A DNA stretch of 35,008 bases from Cupriavidus basilensis (GCF_029335485.1 NZ_JARJLM010000355.1:1-35008), one strand, 5' to 3'; counted from the first letter of the stretch, positions 9,465 to 17,994 are shown. Numbers and translations: made by a program. Notes: a model not told the origin generated them from the letters alone.

Positions 9465-10370
9465 ATGGACCGGGAACCGAAACCTGACGTGTCCGATGGA
9501 GATGGGGCAGTGCTGTTCGCGGACGTCAGCAACAGCACCAGGCTGTACGAGACGGCCGGCAATGCGGCCGCCTTCGGCGCCATCGGGCAATGCATCGCCG
9601 TGATGAAATCCTGCTCGTCGGCCTTGCAGGGACGGGTCGTCAAGACCATCGGGGACGAGGTCATGGTGGTGTTTCCATCGGCCGGGGAGGCGATGCAGGC
9701 GGCACTCGACATGCAGCAGGCTGTCGCCCTGCTGCCACCGGTATCCGGCGTTCCCTTGTCGATCCATATCGGCTTTCACCATGGCCCGATCCTGCGGGAC
9801 GGCGCGGGCGACGTGTTCGGCGACACGGTGAACCTTGCCGCTCGCCTTGCCAAGCTCGCCTCGCGGGGACAGATCATCACCAGCAAGGATGCGGTGGCGC
9901 ATCTGTCCGCAAGGCTGCGCCAGGCAACGCGCTACCTGTACCCGATACAGGTGCGCGGCAAGGAGCGGCCCATCGAACTGTTCGAAGCCATATGGCAGCA
10001 GAATGCCGACATGACCGTGCTGGCCGAAGCGAATCCGCGCGCGCGCCGCCCCGCGTTGCTGACGCTGCGGCATCGGGAGACCCAGGTCCGCATGGACGGC
10101 GCATCGCCACCGGCCACCATCGGGCGCGACGCCGCCATGACCATCGTGGTGGCGGACCGGCAGGCTTCGAGATTCCACGCGATCGTCGAGTCCCGCGCCG
10201 GCAAGTACATACTGATCGATCGCAGCGCGAACGGCACCCATATCACCATGGACGGCGACGACGAAATCATCCTCCGCCGCGACGAGGTCGCGCTCCGGGG
10301 CCACGGCTGGATTACGTTTGGCCAGCCGATGAGCGACGCCGGGGAACGCGTTGAGTTTTCCTGTACGTAG
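9465..10370 (+). CDS. Class III adenylate/guanylate cyclase fused to an FHA domain
   Basis: A 301-residue cytoplasmic protein. Residues about 12-180 are a class III cyclase catalytic domain: the first metal Asp in LFADVSNSTRLYE, the substrate-contact Lys and second metal Asp in VKTIGDEVMVVF, and the transition-state Asn/Arg in FGDTVNLAARL. Residues about 200-295 form a forkhead-associated domain with TIGRD, the phosphothreonine-binding SRFHA and DRSANGTHI. It has no membrane segment and no HAMP. The residues predict an active cyclase making a cyclic nucleotide, tuned by binding of a phosphothreonine partner, but which nucleotide cannot be read with confidence. It stands alone between a phospholipase and a cupin gene, without a visible kinase partner. 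Confidence 0.88.
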   Translation: MDREPKPDVSDGDGAVLFADVSNSTRLYETAGNAAAFGAIGQCIAVMKSCSSALQGRVVKTIGDEVMVVFPSAGEAMQAALDMQQAVALLPPVSGVPLSIHIGFHHGPILRDGAGDVFGDTVNLAARLAKLASRGQIITSKDAVAHLSARLRQATRYLYPIQVRGKERPIELFEAIWQQNADMTVLAEANPRARRPALLTLRHRETQVRMDGASPPATIGRDAAMTIVVADRQASRFHAIVESRAGKYILIDRSANGTHITMDGDDEIILRRDEVALRGHGWITFGQPMSDAGERVEFSCT

Positions 10371-10466
10371 CAGGTCGCGCATGTCGTCCATGTTGCATGC
10401 GCCGCACACGCCACACAAGCAGAAAGGGTCGCCACGCCCCACACCGAACATAACGAGGAGCCGTCC

Positions 10467-10808
10467 ATGTCCCTGCCACACCTATCCTCCGGCCAGGTTG
10501 CCAGCGTGCTGCCGCTGGGCGAACGCCTCGGGCAGACGCCCACCACAGCGCTCTTCAAGGAGAGCCGCCTGGAGGTCATGCGGCTGGTGCTGAGCGCCGG
10601 CAAGCACCTGCCGGCGCATGCGGTAGCCGGGCCAATCACCGTGCAATGCCTGGAGGGCGACGTCGATATCGGCGTGGACGGCAGCCACCGGCTGCTGCGC
10701 CCGGGCGACCTGGTCTACCTGGCGTCCGGCGCGGCGCACGATGTGACGGCGATCAGCGATGCTTCGCTGCTGGTGACCATTGTGCTGGTGGAGCGGGGCG
10801 GGTCCTGA
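10467..10808 (+). CDS. Small cupin-fold protein
   Basis: A 113-residue single-domain cupin. The conserved region reads HLPAHAVAGPITVQCLEGDV, then LLRPGDLVYLASGAAHDV, matching the two cupin motifs (G-x5-H-x-H-like and G-x5-P-x-G-like) with one His of the first motif not standard. AGGAG precedes ATG 10467 at good spacing. The function is unknown; small cupins of this kind are often called ribosome- or quercetinase-like without biochemical support. Confidence 0.8.
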   Translation: MSLPHLSSGQVASVLPLGERLGQTPTTALFKESRLEVMRLVLSAGKHLPAHAVAGPITVQCLEGDVDIGVDGSHRLLRPGDLVYLASGAAHDVTAISDASLLVTIVLVERGGS

Positions 10809-10849
10809 CGGTCGTGTCTCGACGGTCGCGTATTCAAGGTCGCGTCTTC
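10807..10849. repeat. ~14-nt imperfect tandem repeat downstream of the cupin gene
   Basis: Three units, GACGGTCGTGTCTC, GACGGTCGCGTATTC and AAGGTCGCGTCTTC, run head to tail from the cupin stop towards the tRNA terminator, with a partial fourth (AAGGCCGTG) after them. Confidence 0.65.
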
Positions 10850-10875
10850 AAGGCCGTGCCGGCATTCGGGAAATG

Positions 10876-10908
10876 AAAAAGCCGTCACGGATGGAACCGG
10901 GACGGCTT
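10876..10908 (-). terminator. Rho-independent terminator of tRNA-Leu
   Basis: Read on the minus strand, AAGCCGTC pairs with GACGGCTT and is followed by a run of T (10876-10880 on plus are A). It begins about 10 bases beyond the tRNA 3' end and fits a single-gene tRNA transcript. Confidence 0.85.
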
Positions 10909-10917
10909 CTTCGGCAT

Positions 10918-11002
10918 TGGTGCCCGGGGTCGGACTCGAACCGACACGCCTTGCGGCGGGGGATTTTGAGTCCCCTGCGTCTACCTGTTTCACCACCCGG
11001 GC
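10918..11002 (-). tRNA. tRNA-Leu (anticodon CAA)
   Basis: On the minus strand the 85-nt sequence folds as a class II tRNA. The acceptor stem GCCCGGG/CCCGGGC ends with discriminator A and an encoded CCA (10918-10920). The D arm contains GGTAGACGC. The anticodon stem GGGGA/TCCCC holds the loop CTCAAAA with anticodon CAA (reads UUG). The variable arm is short, and the T arm GTCGG-TTCGAGT-CCGAC is standard. A promoter (11063-11091) and a terminator (10876-10908) bracket it. Confidence 0.97.
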
Positions 11003-11062
11003 GGAGTGGGTGCTGGCGGATTTGCCGGGAGTCCGGCGTGCCAGCACGGTGCTGAGCCGGGA

Positions 11063-11091
11063 ATTATGCCGTAAATCCCGCCAGGTCACAA
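11063..11091 (-). promoter_or_regulatory. Candidate sigma-70 promoter for tRNA-Leu
   Basis: On the minus strand TTGTGA (11091-11086) and CATAAT (11068-11063) are separated by exactly 17 bases. The predicted start lies about 50 nt before the mature tRNA 5' end, suitable for RNase P processing. It overlaps the decayed hydrolase fragment. Confidence 0.55.
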
Positions 11092-11109
11092 CTGGCTCCG
11101 GCCAGCGGG

Positions 11110-11299
11110 GCGGCGCTGTCGCGCCAGGTGCTGGCTGGAGGACCTGCGCTATGCCGGCGCCGGGCCCGCCAACGCATCGGCGCCCGGCACGGCGCATGTG
11201 CCGATGCCGGACAAGCACCATTTCAATGTGATGAACGACCTGGCGGACCGGGACAGCCCGCTGACGATGGCGGTGCGGCGGATGATGGGCGTGGCATAG
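11110..11299 (+). pseudogene. 3' remnant of an alpha/beta-hydrolase (arylformamidase-like)
   Basis: The frame ending at TAG 11297-11299 reads WLEDLRYAG, then PMPDKHHFNVMNDLADRDS and PLTMAVRRMMG. This matches the C-terminal end of kynurenine-formamidase-like alpha/beta hydrolases, where the catalytic His is in a [DG]xxHF-x-V-x-x-D-L segment. Upstream, the frame is closed by a TAA near 11072, and no start or catalytic Ser region is present, so only about the last 55 codons survive. It lies between the tRNA-Leu promoter and the reductase gene. The family call rests on this short conserved tail only. Confidence 0.55.
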
Positions 11300-11307
11300 C
11301 GCCCCGG

Positions 11308-12207
11308 TCAGCCCTCCAGCACCCGCAGCAGCGACGACGTATCGTCCTTGCCCCAGCCCTTCTCCATCAGCATGCCCAACTGGCGGGAGGTGGCCTGCAT
11401 GGCAGGCAGTTCCAGCCCGAGCTGCCTGGCGATGTCGGCCGCCAGCCCGAAATCCTTGTCGTGCAGCCGTGCCTCGATGCCGGCCGCGAAGTCGTGCGCC
11501 ACCATCTTCGGCCCCATCAGGTCTAGCATGCGGCTGCCCGCCATGCCGGTGGCCATGGCCTGCAGCACACGGCCGCTGTCCACCTGCTGCGCCTGCGCAA
11601 AGCGCATGGCTTCGGCAATGCCTTCGATATTGACCACCTGCGCGATCTGGTTGCACAGCTTGGCGACCTGTCCCGCGCCGTTGCCGCCGATATGGGTGAT
11701 GGTCTTGCCCAGCAGCGCCAGCAGCGGGCGCACGCGCTCCAGCAGTTCCGCCTTGCCGCCCACCATGATGGTCAGGCTGGCTGCCTCGGCGCCGGCCGTG
11801 CCGCCCGAGACCGGGCAGTCCAGCGCCTCGATGCCGCGCTCCGCCAGCCTGGCGGCAATCTCGCGCGTGACGATGGGCGAGATGGTGCTGTGGTCGATGC
11901 AGATGGTGCCGGGCGCAGCGCCCTCGATCACGCCGTGCTCGCCCAGCAGCACCGCGCGCACGTCTTCGGACGACGTCACGTTGGTGAACACCACCGCCGC
12001 GCCGCGCGCGACTTCGGCCGGCGTGGCGCAAGGCTGGGCGCCAAGCGCGAGGGCGCCGGCTTGTGCTTGCGGGCGGCGCACCAGCGCGCGCACGCCGTGG
12101 CCGGCGGCAATCAGGTGGCGCACCATCGGCGTGCCCATCGCGCCCAGGCCGATAAAGCCGACCGTCAAGGCCGAAGCCTGCGAAGTTGCTGTCGTTGCAT
12201 TGCTCAT
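11308..12207 (-). CDS. NAD(P)-dependent beta-hydroxyacid dehydrogenase (3-hydroxyisobutyrate dehydrogenase family)
   Basis: A 299-residue oxidoreductase. The Rossmann motif GFIGLGAMGTPM lies at about residues 16-28. The family signature DCPVSGGTAGAEAASLTIMVGG is at about 129-150, and the catalytic Lys is in GAGQVAKLCNQ. The family oxidises 3-hydroxyisobutyrate or reduces tartronate semialdehyde; which substrate applies cannot be decided here. The gene is 18 bp downstream of the periplasmic binding protein gene on the same strand, so they probably form an operon. A link between an imported acid and its oxidation is a reasonable inference. Confidence 0.92.
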   Translation of the reverse strand: MSNATTATSQASALTVGFIGLGAMGTPMVRHLIAAGHGVRALVRRPQAQAGALALGAQPCATPAEVARGAAVVFTNVTSSEDVRAVLLGEHGVIEGAAPGTICIDHSTISPIVTREIAARLAERGIEALDCPVSGGTAGAEAASLTIMVGGKAELLERVRPLLALLGKTITHIGGNGAGQVAKLCNQIAQVVNIEGIAEAMRFAQAQQVDSGRVLQAMATGMAGSRMLDLMGPKMVAHDFAAGIEARLHDKDFGLAADIARQLGLELPAMQATSRQLGMLMEKGWGKDDTSSLLRVLEG

Positions 12208-12225
12208 GTCAAAACGTCCTTGCTC

Positions 12226-13392
12226 TTATTGGTCGCCCGCGTAGGCAAACCTGCCATTGCGGATCACACCCATCACGCGCGAGCGCTGGTCGAAGCCCTG
12301 GTGGTCCTTCGCGTTCATATTCATCACGCCGTTGGGGATGGTCAGGTTGGCCGTGGCCTCCAGCGCATCGCGCATGGCGTGGCGGAACTCCCGCGTGCCC
12401 GGCTGCGCGCCGCTCCTGGCGGCACGGCGCGCCGCGTCGTCCAGCAGCATCCAGGCGCCCCAGGCATCCCCGGCAAACTGCGTCACGCTGTCGGCCCCGT
12501 ACTTTGCCTCATAGCGCGTCACGAAATCCAGCGCCACCTTCTTCACAGGATGGCCATCCGGCAACTGCCGCGCCACCACCACCGGCCCGGTGGGGAACAG
12601 CGTCCCCTCCACATCCTTGCCGCCCATGCGCAGGAAATCCCAGGTGGCGATGCCGTGCGTCTGGTACACCTTGCCCTTGTAGCCGCGCTCGCCCAGCGTC
12701 TTCTGCGGCAGCACCGAAGGCGTGCCCGCGCCGGCAATCAGGATGGCATCCGGGTTTGCGGCCATCAGCTTCAGCACCTGCCCGGTCACCGACGTATCGT
12801 TGCGCGAGAAGCGCTCGCTGGCCACCACCCTGAGCTTGCGCACCTCCGCCAGCTTCGAGAACTCACGCCACCAGCTCTCGCCATAGGCATCGTTGAAGCC
12901 GATAAAGCCGACTGTCCTGACGCCGTGGTTGCTCATGTACTCGGTGAGCACCGTTGCCATGTGGGAATCGTTCTGCGGCATCTTGAAGGCCCAGCGGCGC
13001 TTGGGGTCCGACTGCGGCTCGATGATGGCGGCGGAGGCGGCCAGCGCGAGCATCGGCGTTTCGCCTTCCGCCACCGCGTCCAGCGCGGCAATGGCGGTGG
13101 GCGTGATGTTGGGGCCGACCACCACATCCACCTTTTCCTCGGAGATCAGCTTGCGCACGTTGCGCACCGCGGCGGCGGGGTCCGAGCCGTCGTCCAAGAT
13201 CACGTATTGCGCGCGCTGCCCGCCCAGGGTCTGCGGCCACATCAGCACGGTGTTCTTGGAAGGGATGCCGATGGAGGCGGCCGGGCCGGTGGTGGAGACG
13301 TCGATGCCGACGCGGATATCGGCCCGGGCGCAGAGGGAGGCCAGCAGCAGGGCGGTGGCCAGCAGTGTGGTGCGGATGAACGGGTTGGGCAT
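12226..13392 (-). CDS. ABC transporter periplasmic binding protein (branched-chain amino acid type)
   Basis: A 388-residue exported solute-binding protein of the LivJ/Peripla_BP_6 family. Residues 1-24 are a signal peptide with a predicted cut after ARA. The mature protein has IRVGIDVSTTGPAASIG at the start, VDVVVGPNITPTA, FKMPQNDSHM and GFIGFNDAYGESW, typical of the two-lobe fold. AGAGGAG lies just upstream of ATG 13392. No permease or ATPase genes are nearby, so the protein either serves a transporter encoded elsewhere or is an orphan. The ligand is unknown. Confidence 0.92.
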   Translation of the reverse strand: MPNPFIRTTLLATALLLASLCARADIRVGIDVSTTGPAASIGIPSKNTVLMWPQTLGGQRAQYVILDDGSDPAAAVRNVRKLISEEKVDVVVGPNITPTAIAALDAVAEGETPMLALAASAAIIEPQSDPKRRWAFKMPQNDSHMATVLTEYMSNHGVRTVGFIGFNDAYGESWWREFSKLAEVRKLRVVASERFSRNDTSVTGQVLKLMAANPDAILIAGAGTPSVLPQKTLGERGYKGKVYQTHGIATWDFLRMGGKDVEGTLFPTGPVVVARQLPDGHPVKKVALDFVTRYEAKYGADSVTQFAGDAWGAWMLLDDAARRAARSGAQPGTREFRHAMRDALEATANLTIPNGVMNMNAKDHQGFDQRSRVMGVIRNGRFAYAGDQ

Positions 13393-13565
13393 GCGTGGTC
13401 TCCTCTGGGTCTCTTGTTATCGGTGTCCGGCCAGACTGCGGAACGGGTATCTTAACCATTCTTCGGCGGGGGCGGATCGCGCGGCGCGTCATCTGCGCTG
13501 TTCGCGTCATGCACATCGTCCGCATCGTCGGCGCCAGTGCAGTCCGGCGCGTGCCCCTCGCGCGC

Positions 13566-14573
13566 TTACGCGCCGCCCCGGCGATATGTCCCCGGCGCGC
13601 TGCCCGTCCAGCCCTTGAAGGCGCGCTGGAATGCCGCGCTGTCGGTGAAGCCCAGTTCCTGCGCCAGCGTTGCCAGGGGCACCGTGCCGGTGTTCAGGCG
13701 GACGATCGCGATATCGCGGCGCAGCGCGTCCTTCAATGCCTGGAACGAAGTTCCCTCCGTGGCCAGGCGTCTTTGCAGCGTCGAGGTCGACATATGCAGC
13801 GCTTGCGCCGTGGCGGCCAGGTCGGGCCAGGCGGGTTGCCCGGCCTGCAGATGCGCGCGCACGCGCGCGCTGGTCTTTTCTTCGCCGCGGCGCGGCATGA
13901 TGACATTGGCCTGTGCTTCCGCCAGGAAGGTGCGCAGCGCGGCCTCGTCCCGGCGTACCGGGTTTTCCAGCCGGGCCGCGTCGAACCAGAAAGCCGACCG
14001 GGGCTGGCCGAAATTCAGCTGCGCGGGAAAGACCTTGCCATAGCTGCCCACATGCGGCGGGCAATCGAAGGCGAAATCGAAGCGCGCCACCGGCAGCTGT
14101 CCGCCCGCCATCCATGCCAGCAGGCGCCAGAAGACACGCAGCAGCATCTCGTGCAGAAAGGGCGTCCGTGCCGCCGCGGGGTTGACGAAGTGCAACGCCA
14201 GCCCGGCCAGTTCGCCTTCGCGCACCGGGCGCAGTTCGAGGTCGTCCTGCACCAGCCGGAAAGTGCGCGCAATGCGCCGGATGGCCGTCTCCAGGTTGGG
14301 TGCGCCCAGGGCCGAGCGGGCCGTCAGGGCGAAGCTGCCAGGCTTGAGCGGCCGCGACAGGAAGCCCAGGCCTTCGTCGCCGCGGCGGTGGATCAGGGAG
14401 CGGAAGAGGTCGATGTACTGGGCCGCGGTCACGCGGGAGCCGGCCTCCTGCAGCAACGCGGGGGCGATGCCGGCATCGGCCAGGTAGACGTCGCAAGACT
14501 GGCCGCGGGCCTGCACCCCGGCAAGCATGCCGTGCACCAGGGCGATGGAGATGGTGACCGGCGGAGGTGGCAT
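13566..14573 (-). CDS. AraC-family transcriptional regulator
   Basis: A 335-residue regulator. The N-terminal ~200 residues match the arabinose-binding-like ligand domain of the OruR/ArgR-type AraC group (LFRSLIHRRGDEGLGFLSRP region, then FDFAFDCPPH). The C-terminal ~95 residues hold two helix-turn-helix motifs, including MSTSTLQRRLATEGTSFQ and LGFTDSAAFQRAFKGWTG. It is divergent from the acyl-CoA ligase gene with a 183-bp intergenic region, so it probably controls the catabolic operon. I chose the Met at 14573; an in-frame Met 15 codons upstream (MHGRRPQ) is possible and no Shine-Dalgarno decides it. Confidence 0.88.
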   Translation of the reverse strand: MPPPPVTISIALVHGMLAGVQARGQSCDVYLADAGIAPALLQEAGSRVTAAQYIDLFRSLIHRRGDEGLGFLSRPLKPGSFALTARSALGAPNLETAIRRIARTFRLVQDDLELRPVREGELAGLALHFVNPAAARTPFLHEMLLRVFWRLLAWMAGGQLPVARFDFAFDCPPHVGSYGKVFPAQLNFGQPRSAFWFDAARLENPVRRDEAALRTFLAEAQANVIMPRRGEEKTSARVRAHLQAGQPAWPDLAATAQALHMSTSTLQRRLATEGTSFQALKDALRRDIAIVRLNTGTVPLATLAQELGFTDSAAFQRAFKGWTGSAPGTYRRGGA

Positions 14574-14672
14574 GGATCGGGAGAGAGTCGTGGATTGAGG
14601 TCTTCTGCCATGCATTCGACGTGATGCGCAATTGCACGCCCAGCCGCGCGTTTCTACCATGGGCGGCACAAG

Positions 14673-14724
14673 CAATACAAGAAATACAAGGCGCGCAGGA
14701 CGAGCAAAGACGCACAAAGACGCC
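14673..14724. repeat. 9-nt and 10-nt short tandem repeats upstream of the acyl-CoA ligase
   Basis: CAATACAAG/AAATACAAG (14673-14690) and CAAAGACGCA/CAAAGACGCC (14705-14724) are two separate duplicated units in the AraC-ligase intergenic region, within 90 bp of the ligase start. Confidence 0.65.
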
Positions 14725-14756
14725 AGCGTATTCGCCAAAACGACACGGAGACAGCC

Positions 14757-16316
14757 ATGTACCTCACGCAGGCACTGCATCGTGCAGTGCAGCAACACCC
14801 TGAGCGCATCGCGGTGCGCTGCGGCGATCGCCGGCGCACCTTCCGCCAGCTGGCCGAGCGCGTGGCGCGCCTGGCCGGCGCCCTGCAAAAGCTGGGCATG
14901 CAGAGCGGCGACCGCGTCGCGATGCTGTCGCTGAACTCGGACCGTTTCCTCGAATACCAGATGGCGGTGCCCTGGGCCGGCGGTGTGCTGAATCCCTGCA
15001 ATACGCGCTGGTCGGCGGCGGAGATCCTGTATTCGCTGGACGACTCGGGCTCGACCATCCTGCTGGTCGACGAGACCTTCAGCACGCTCGCGGCGCAGCT
15101 TCGCCGCGACGCCGTCACGCTGCGTGAACTGATCTACTGCGGTGATGGCGAGGTGCCGCCCGGCATGCATGGCTACGACGCGCTGCTGGCCGGCACCGCT
15201 CCCGTCCCCGATGCCGTGCGGCGCGGCGAAGACCTCGCGGGCATCTTCTACACGGGCGGCACCACGGGTTTTCCCAAGGGGGTCATGCTGAGCCACGCCA
15301 ATCTATGCTGCTCGGGCCTGGCGCTGCGCGCCGAGGGCCTGGCCACGCCCGGCGGCACCTACCTGCACGCGGCGCCGATGTTCCACCTGGCCGACATGGG
15401 GCTCGCCATGCCGCAATGGATCGAGGGCAACACGCACGCGATCGTCCCGGCCTTCAATCCCGAACTGGTGCTCGATACGCTGGAGCGCGACCGCGTCACC
15501 CATGTGCTGCTGGTACCGACCATGATCCAGATGATGGTCGATCACCCTGCGATGAAAAAGCCGCGCGACCTGAGCGCGCTCCAGACCATCCTCTACGGCG
15601 CCTCGCCGATCTCCGAGACGGTGCTCGAGCGCGCCATGGCCGCACTGCCCGGGGTGGGCTTCGTGCAGGCCTACGGCATGACCGAGCTGTCGCCGCTGGC
15701 GACCATCAATCCCGCCTGGTATCACACGCCGGAGGGCCGCAAGCAAGGCAAGCTGCGTTCCGCCGGCCGCGCCAGCTACACCTCCGAGGTCCGCATCGTC
15801 GACGGCGACGGCATCGAAGTGCCGCGCGGCGCGGTGGGCGAGGTGGCGGTGCGCGGCCCCACCGTGATGCAGGGCTACTGGAACAAGCCGGAGCAGACCG
15901 CCGCGGCCGTGCGAGACGGCTGGATGCACACCGGCGACGGCGGTTACATGGACCAGGACGGCTTTGTCTTCGTCGTCGACCGCATGAAGGACATGATCGT
16001 CAGCGGCGGCGAGAACGTGTATTCCGCCGAGGTCGAGAACGCGCTCGCCCAGCATCCCGCCGTGATGGCCAGCGCCGTCATCGGCATCCCGAGTGCCGAG
16101 TGGGGCGAATCGGTGCATGCCGTGGTGGTGGGCAAGCCGGGCGCCGGCGTCACAGCCCCGGAGCTGATCGCCCACTGCAAGACGCTGATCGCCGGCTACA
16201 AGTGCCCGCGCAGCGTGGAGTTCCGCGACGCCCTGCCATTGTCCGGCGCGGGCAAGATCCTCAAGACCGAGCTGCGCAAGCCCTTCTGGGAAGGGCAACA
16301 GCGGCAAGTCGGCTGA
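14757..16316 (+). CDS. Acyl-CoA synthetase (AMP-forming)
   Basis: A 519-residue adenylate-forming enzyme that activates a carboxylic acid to its CoA thioester, entry step of the downstream operon. Motifs in order: the phosphate loop FYTGGTTGFPKGVMLSH (about 164-180), YGASPIS, the YGMTELSP A5 motif, HTGDGGYMDQDGF with the ribose-binding Asp, the hinge VDRMKDMIVSGGENVYS, and the C-terminal catalytic Lys in LSGAGKILKTELR. The substrate class (long-chain, branched, aromatic or terpenoid acid) cannot be read from motifs. GGAGA precedes ATG 14757. First gene of a seven-gene transcript. Confidence 0.94.
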   Translation: MYLTQALHRAVQQHPERIAVRCGDRRRTFRQLAERVARLAGALQKLGMQSGDRVAMLSLNSDRFLEYQMAVPWAGGVLNPCNTRWSAAEILYSLDDSGSTILLVDETFSTLAAQLRRDAVTLRELIYCGDGEVPPGMHGYDALLAGTAPVPDAVRRGEDLAGIFYTGGTTGFPKGVMLSHANLCCSGLALRAEGLATPGGTYLHAAPMFHLADMGLAMPQWIEGNTHAIVPAFNPELVLDTLERDRVTHVLLVPTMIQMMVDHPAMKKPRDLSALQTILYGASPISETVLERAMAALPGVGFVQAYGMTELSPLATINPAWYHTPEGRKQGKLRSAGRASYTSEVRIVDGDGIEVPRGAVGEVAVRGPTVMQGYWNKPEQTAAAVRDGWMHTGDGGYMDQDGFVFVVDRMKDMIVSGGENVYSAEVENALAQHPAVMASAVIGIPSAEWGESVHAVVVGKPGAGVTAPELIAHCKTLIAGYKCPRSVEFRDALPLSGAGKILKTELRKPFWEGQQRQVG

Positions 16317-16320
16317 ACCC

Positions 16321-16347
16321 GACCATCCTGACCATTCTGACCATACG
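16321..16347. repeat. 9-nt tandem repeat (3 units) between ligase and thiolase genes
   Basis: GACCATCCT, GACCATTCT and GACCATACG are arranged head to tail, filling most of the spacer between the ligase stop and the thiolase ribosome-binding site (AAGGAG). Confidence 0.8.
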
Positions 16348-16359
16348 CAAGGAGTAGCC

Positions 16360-17547
16360 ATGGCCTCATCCGTGATCGTTGCCGGCGCCGGCATGATTCC
16401 ATTCACCAAGCCGGGGGCAAGCGAGCCTTATCCCGTGATGGCCGCCAGGGCCGTGCGGGCCGCACTGGCGGATGCCGGCGTCGGGTACGCCTGCGTGCAG
16501 CAGGCGTACGCTGGCTACGTGTACGGCGATTCCACCGCCGGCCAGCGCGGGCTGTATGAAGTCGGCATGACCGGCATCCCGGTGATCAACGTCAACAATA
16601 ACTGTTCGACCGGCTCGACCGCGCTCTACCTGGCGCGTCAGGCGGTGGCGAGCGGCGTGGCCGATTGCGTGCTGGCTTTCGGCTTCGAGCAGATGATGCC
16701 GGGCGCGCTGGGCGCGGTGTTCAGCGACCGGCCCAGTCCCTTCGAGCGCTTCGACGCGCTTGCCGCCGAGCTGACCGATGTCGAACTGCCGCTGGCCTTG
16801 CGCTACTTCGGCGGCGCGGGGCTTGCCCATATGAAGGAGTTCGGCACCCGGGTCGAGACCTTCGCCAAGATCCGCGCCAAGGCCAGCCGCCACGCTGCCA
16901 ACAATCCGCTGGCATTGTTCCGCAACGTGGTGAGCGAGGAAGAGGTGATGGCCGCGCCCATGCTCTGGCCCGGCGTGATGACCCGCCTGATGGCCTGCCC
17001 GCCGACCTGCGGCGCGGCGGCGGCGATCCTGGTGTCCGAGGCGTTCGCCAGGAAGCATGGTCTCGACGCGACGGTGCGCATCCGCGCGCAGGCCATGACC
17101 ACCGATACGCCGGAGAGCTTCGGCACGCGCGATATGCGCGACGTGGTGGGCTTCGGCATGACGCGCAGCGCCGCGCGGCAGGTGTACGAAGCCGCCGGCG
17201 TGGGTCCCGAGGACATCGGCGTGGTGGAACTCCACGACTGCTTCGCCCATAACGAGCTGATCACCTACGAGGCGCTCGGCCTGTGCCCGCTGGGCGGCGC
17301 GGAGAAATTCGTGGTCGACGGCGATAACACCTATGGCGGCAAGGTGGTCACCAACCCGTCCGGCGGCCTGCTGTCGAAGGGCCACCCGCTGGGTGCCACG
17401 GGGCTGGCGCAATGCACGGAACTGGTCGAGCAATTGCGCGGGCGGGCCGGGGCGCGGCAAGTGGACGGCGCGCGGCTGGCGCTGCAGCACAACCTGGGCC
17501 TCGGCGGCGCCTGCGTGGTCACCCTCTACGAGCGCGCCGGATCATGA
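16360..17547 (+). CDS. SCP2-type thiolase / lipid-transfer-protein-like acyltransferase
   Basis: A 395-residue thiolase of the sterol-carrier-protein-x type. The nucleophilic Cys is in NVNNNCSTGSTAL (about residue 85), the SCP2-type HDCFAHNEL motif replaces the classical NEAFA (about residue 290), and the distal GHPLGATG segment is present. It should cleave a 3-ketoacyl-CoA, or a retro-aldol substrate as in steroid-degrading Ltp2, to a shortened acyl-CoA. AAGGAG precedes ATG 16360. Its stop overlaps the next gene's start by four bases (ATGA), showing coupling with the hot-dog protein. Confidence 0.92.
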   Translation: MASSVIVAGAGMIPFTKPGASEPYPVMAARAVRAALADAGVGYACVQQAYAGYVYGDSTAGQRGLYEVGMTGIPVINVNNNCSTGSTALYLARQAVASGVADCVLAFGFEQMMPGALGAVFSDRPSPFERFDALAAELTDVELPLALRYFGGAGLAHMKEFGTRVETFAKIRAKASRHAANNPLALFRNVVSEEEVMAAPMLWPGVMTRLMACPPTCGAAAAILVSEAFARKHGLDATVRIRAQAMTTDTPESFGTRDMRDVVGFGMTRSAARQVYEAAGVGPEDIGVVELHDCFAHNELITYEALGLCPLGGAEKFVVDGDNTYGGKVVTNPSGGLLSKGHPLGATGLAQCTELVEQLRGRAGARQVDGARLALQHNLGLGGACVVTLYERAGS

Positions 17548-17984
17548 TCGACAGGAAATGGATAGGCTTTGAGCTCGGCAGCTCGGCGTTGCCCGTCGAG
17601 CGCGGCCGGCTGCAGTTCTTCGCCAAGGCCATCGGCGAGACCAGCCCGGTCTACACGGACGAGTCCGCCGCGCACGATGCGGGTTATGCCGGGCTGCCGG
17701 CGCCACCGACCTTCCTGTTCACCGCCGAGCTGGATTCAGGCGCGATGTTCGGCCTGCTCGACCGCCTCGGCGTGAAGCTCCAGAACGTGCTGCACGGCGA
17801 GCAGAGCTTCGAGTATCTCGGCCCCGTCGTCGCGGGCGACACGGTAACCGTCCGCTCCCGGATCAAGGACATCTACGACAAGAAGAACGGCGCGCTCGAA
17901 TTCATCGAGACCGAGTCGCGGGCGACGAACCAGCGTGGCGAGCTGGTGGCCCGGATGCGGGCGCTGACCGTGGTGCGCAATTGA
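17544..17984 (+). CDS. Hot-dog-fold MaoC-like subunit lacking catalytic residues
   Basis: A 146-residue single hot-dog domain of the MaoC N-terminal/FAS1-like dehydratase type. The position that holds the catalytic GDxNPxH motif in active hydratases reads GETSPVYTD, so the Asp and His are replaced by Glu and Tyr. A neighbouring gene (17995-18441) keeps the motif. In known heterodimeric hydratases such as ChsH1/ChsH2 of actinobacterial steroid breakdown, one subunit is catalytic and the other shapes the acyl pocket; I infer the same here. It is coupled to the thiolase gene through an ATGA overlap. A longer reading from 17412 is antisense-like and rejected. Confidence 0.85.
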   Translation: MIDRKWIGFELGSSALPVERGRLQFFAKAIGETSPVYTDESAAHDAGYAGLPAPPTFLFTAELDSGAMFGLLDRLGVKLQNVLHGEQSFEYLGPVVAGDTVTVRSRIKDIYDKKNGALEFIETESRATNQRGELVARMRALTVVRN

Positions 17985-17994
17985 AGGAGCGGAC

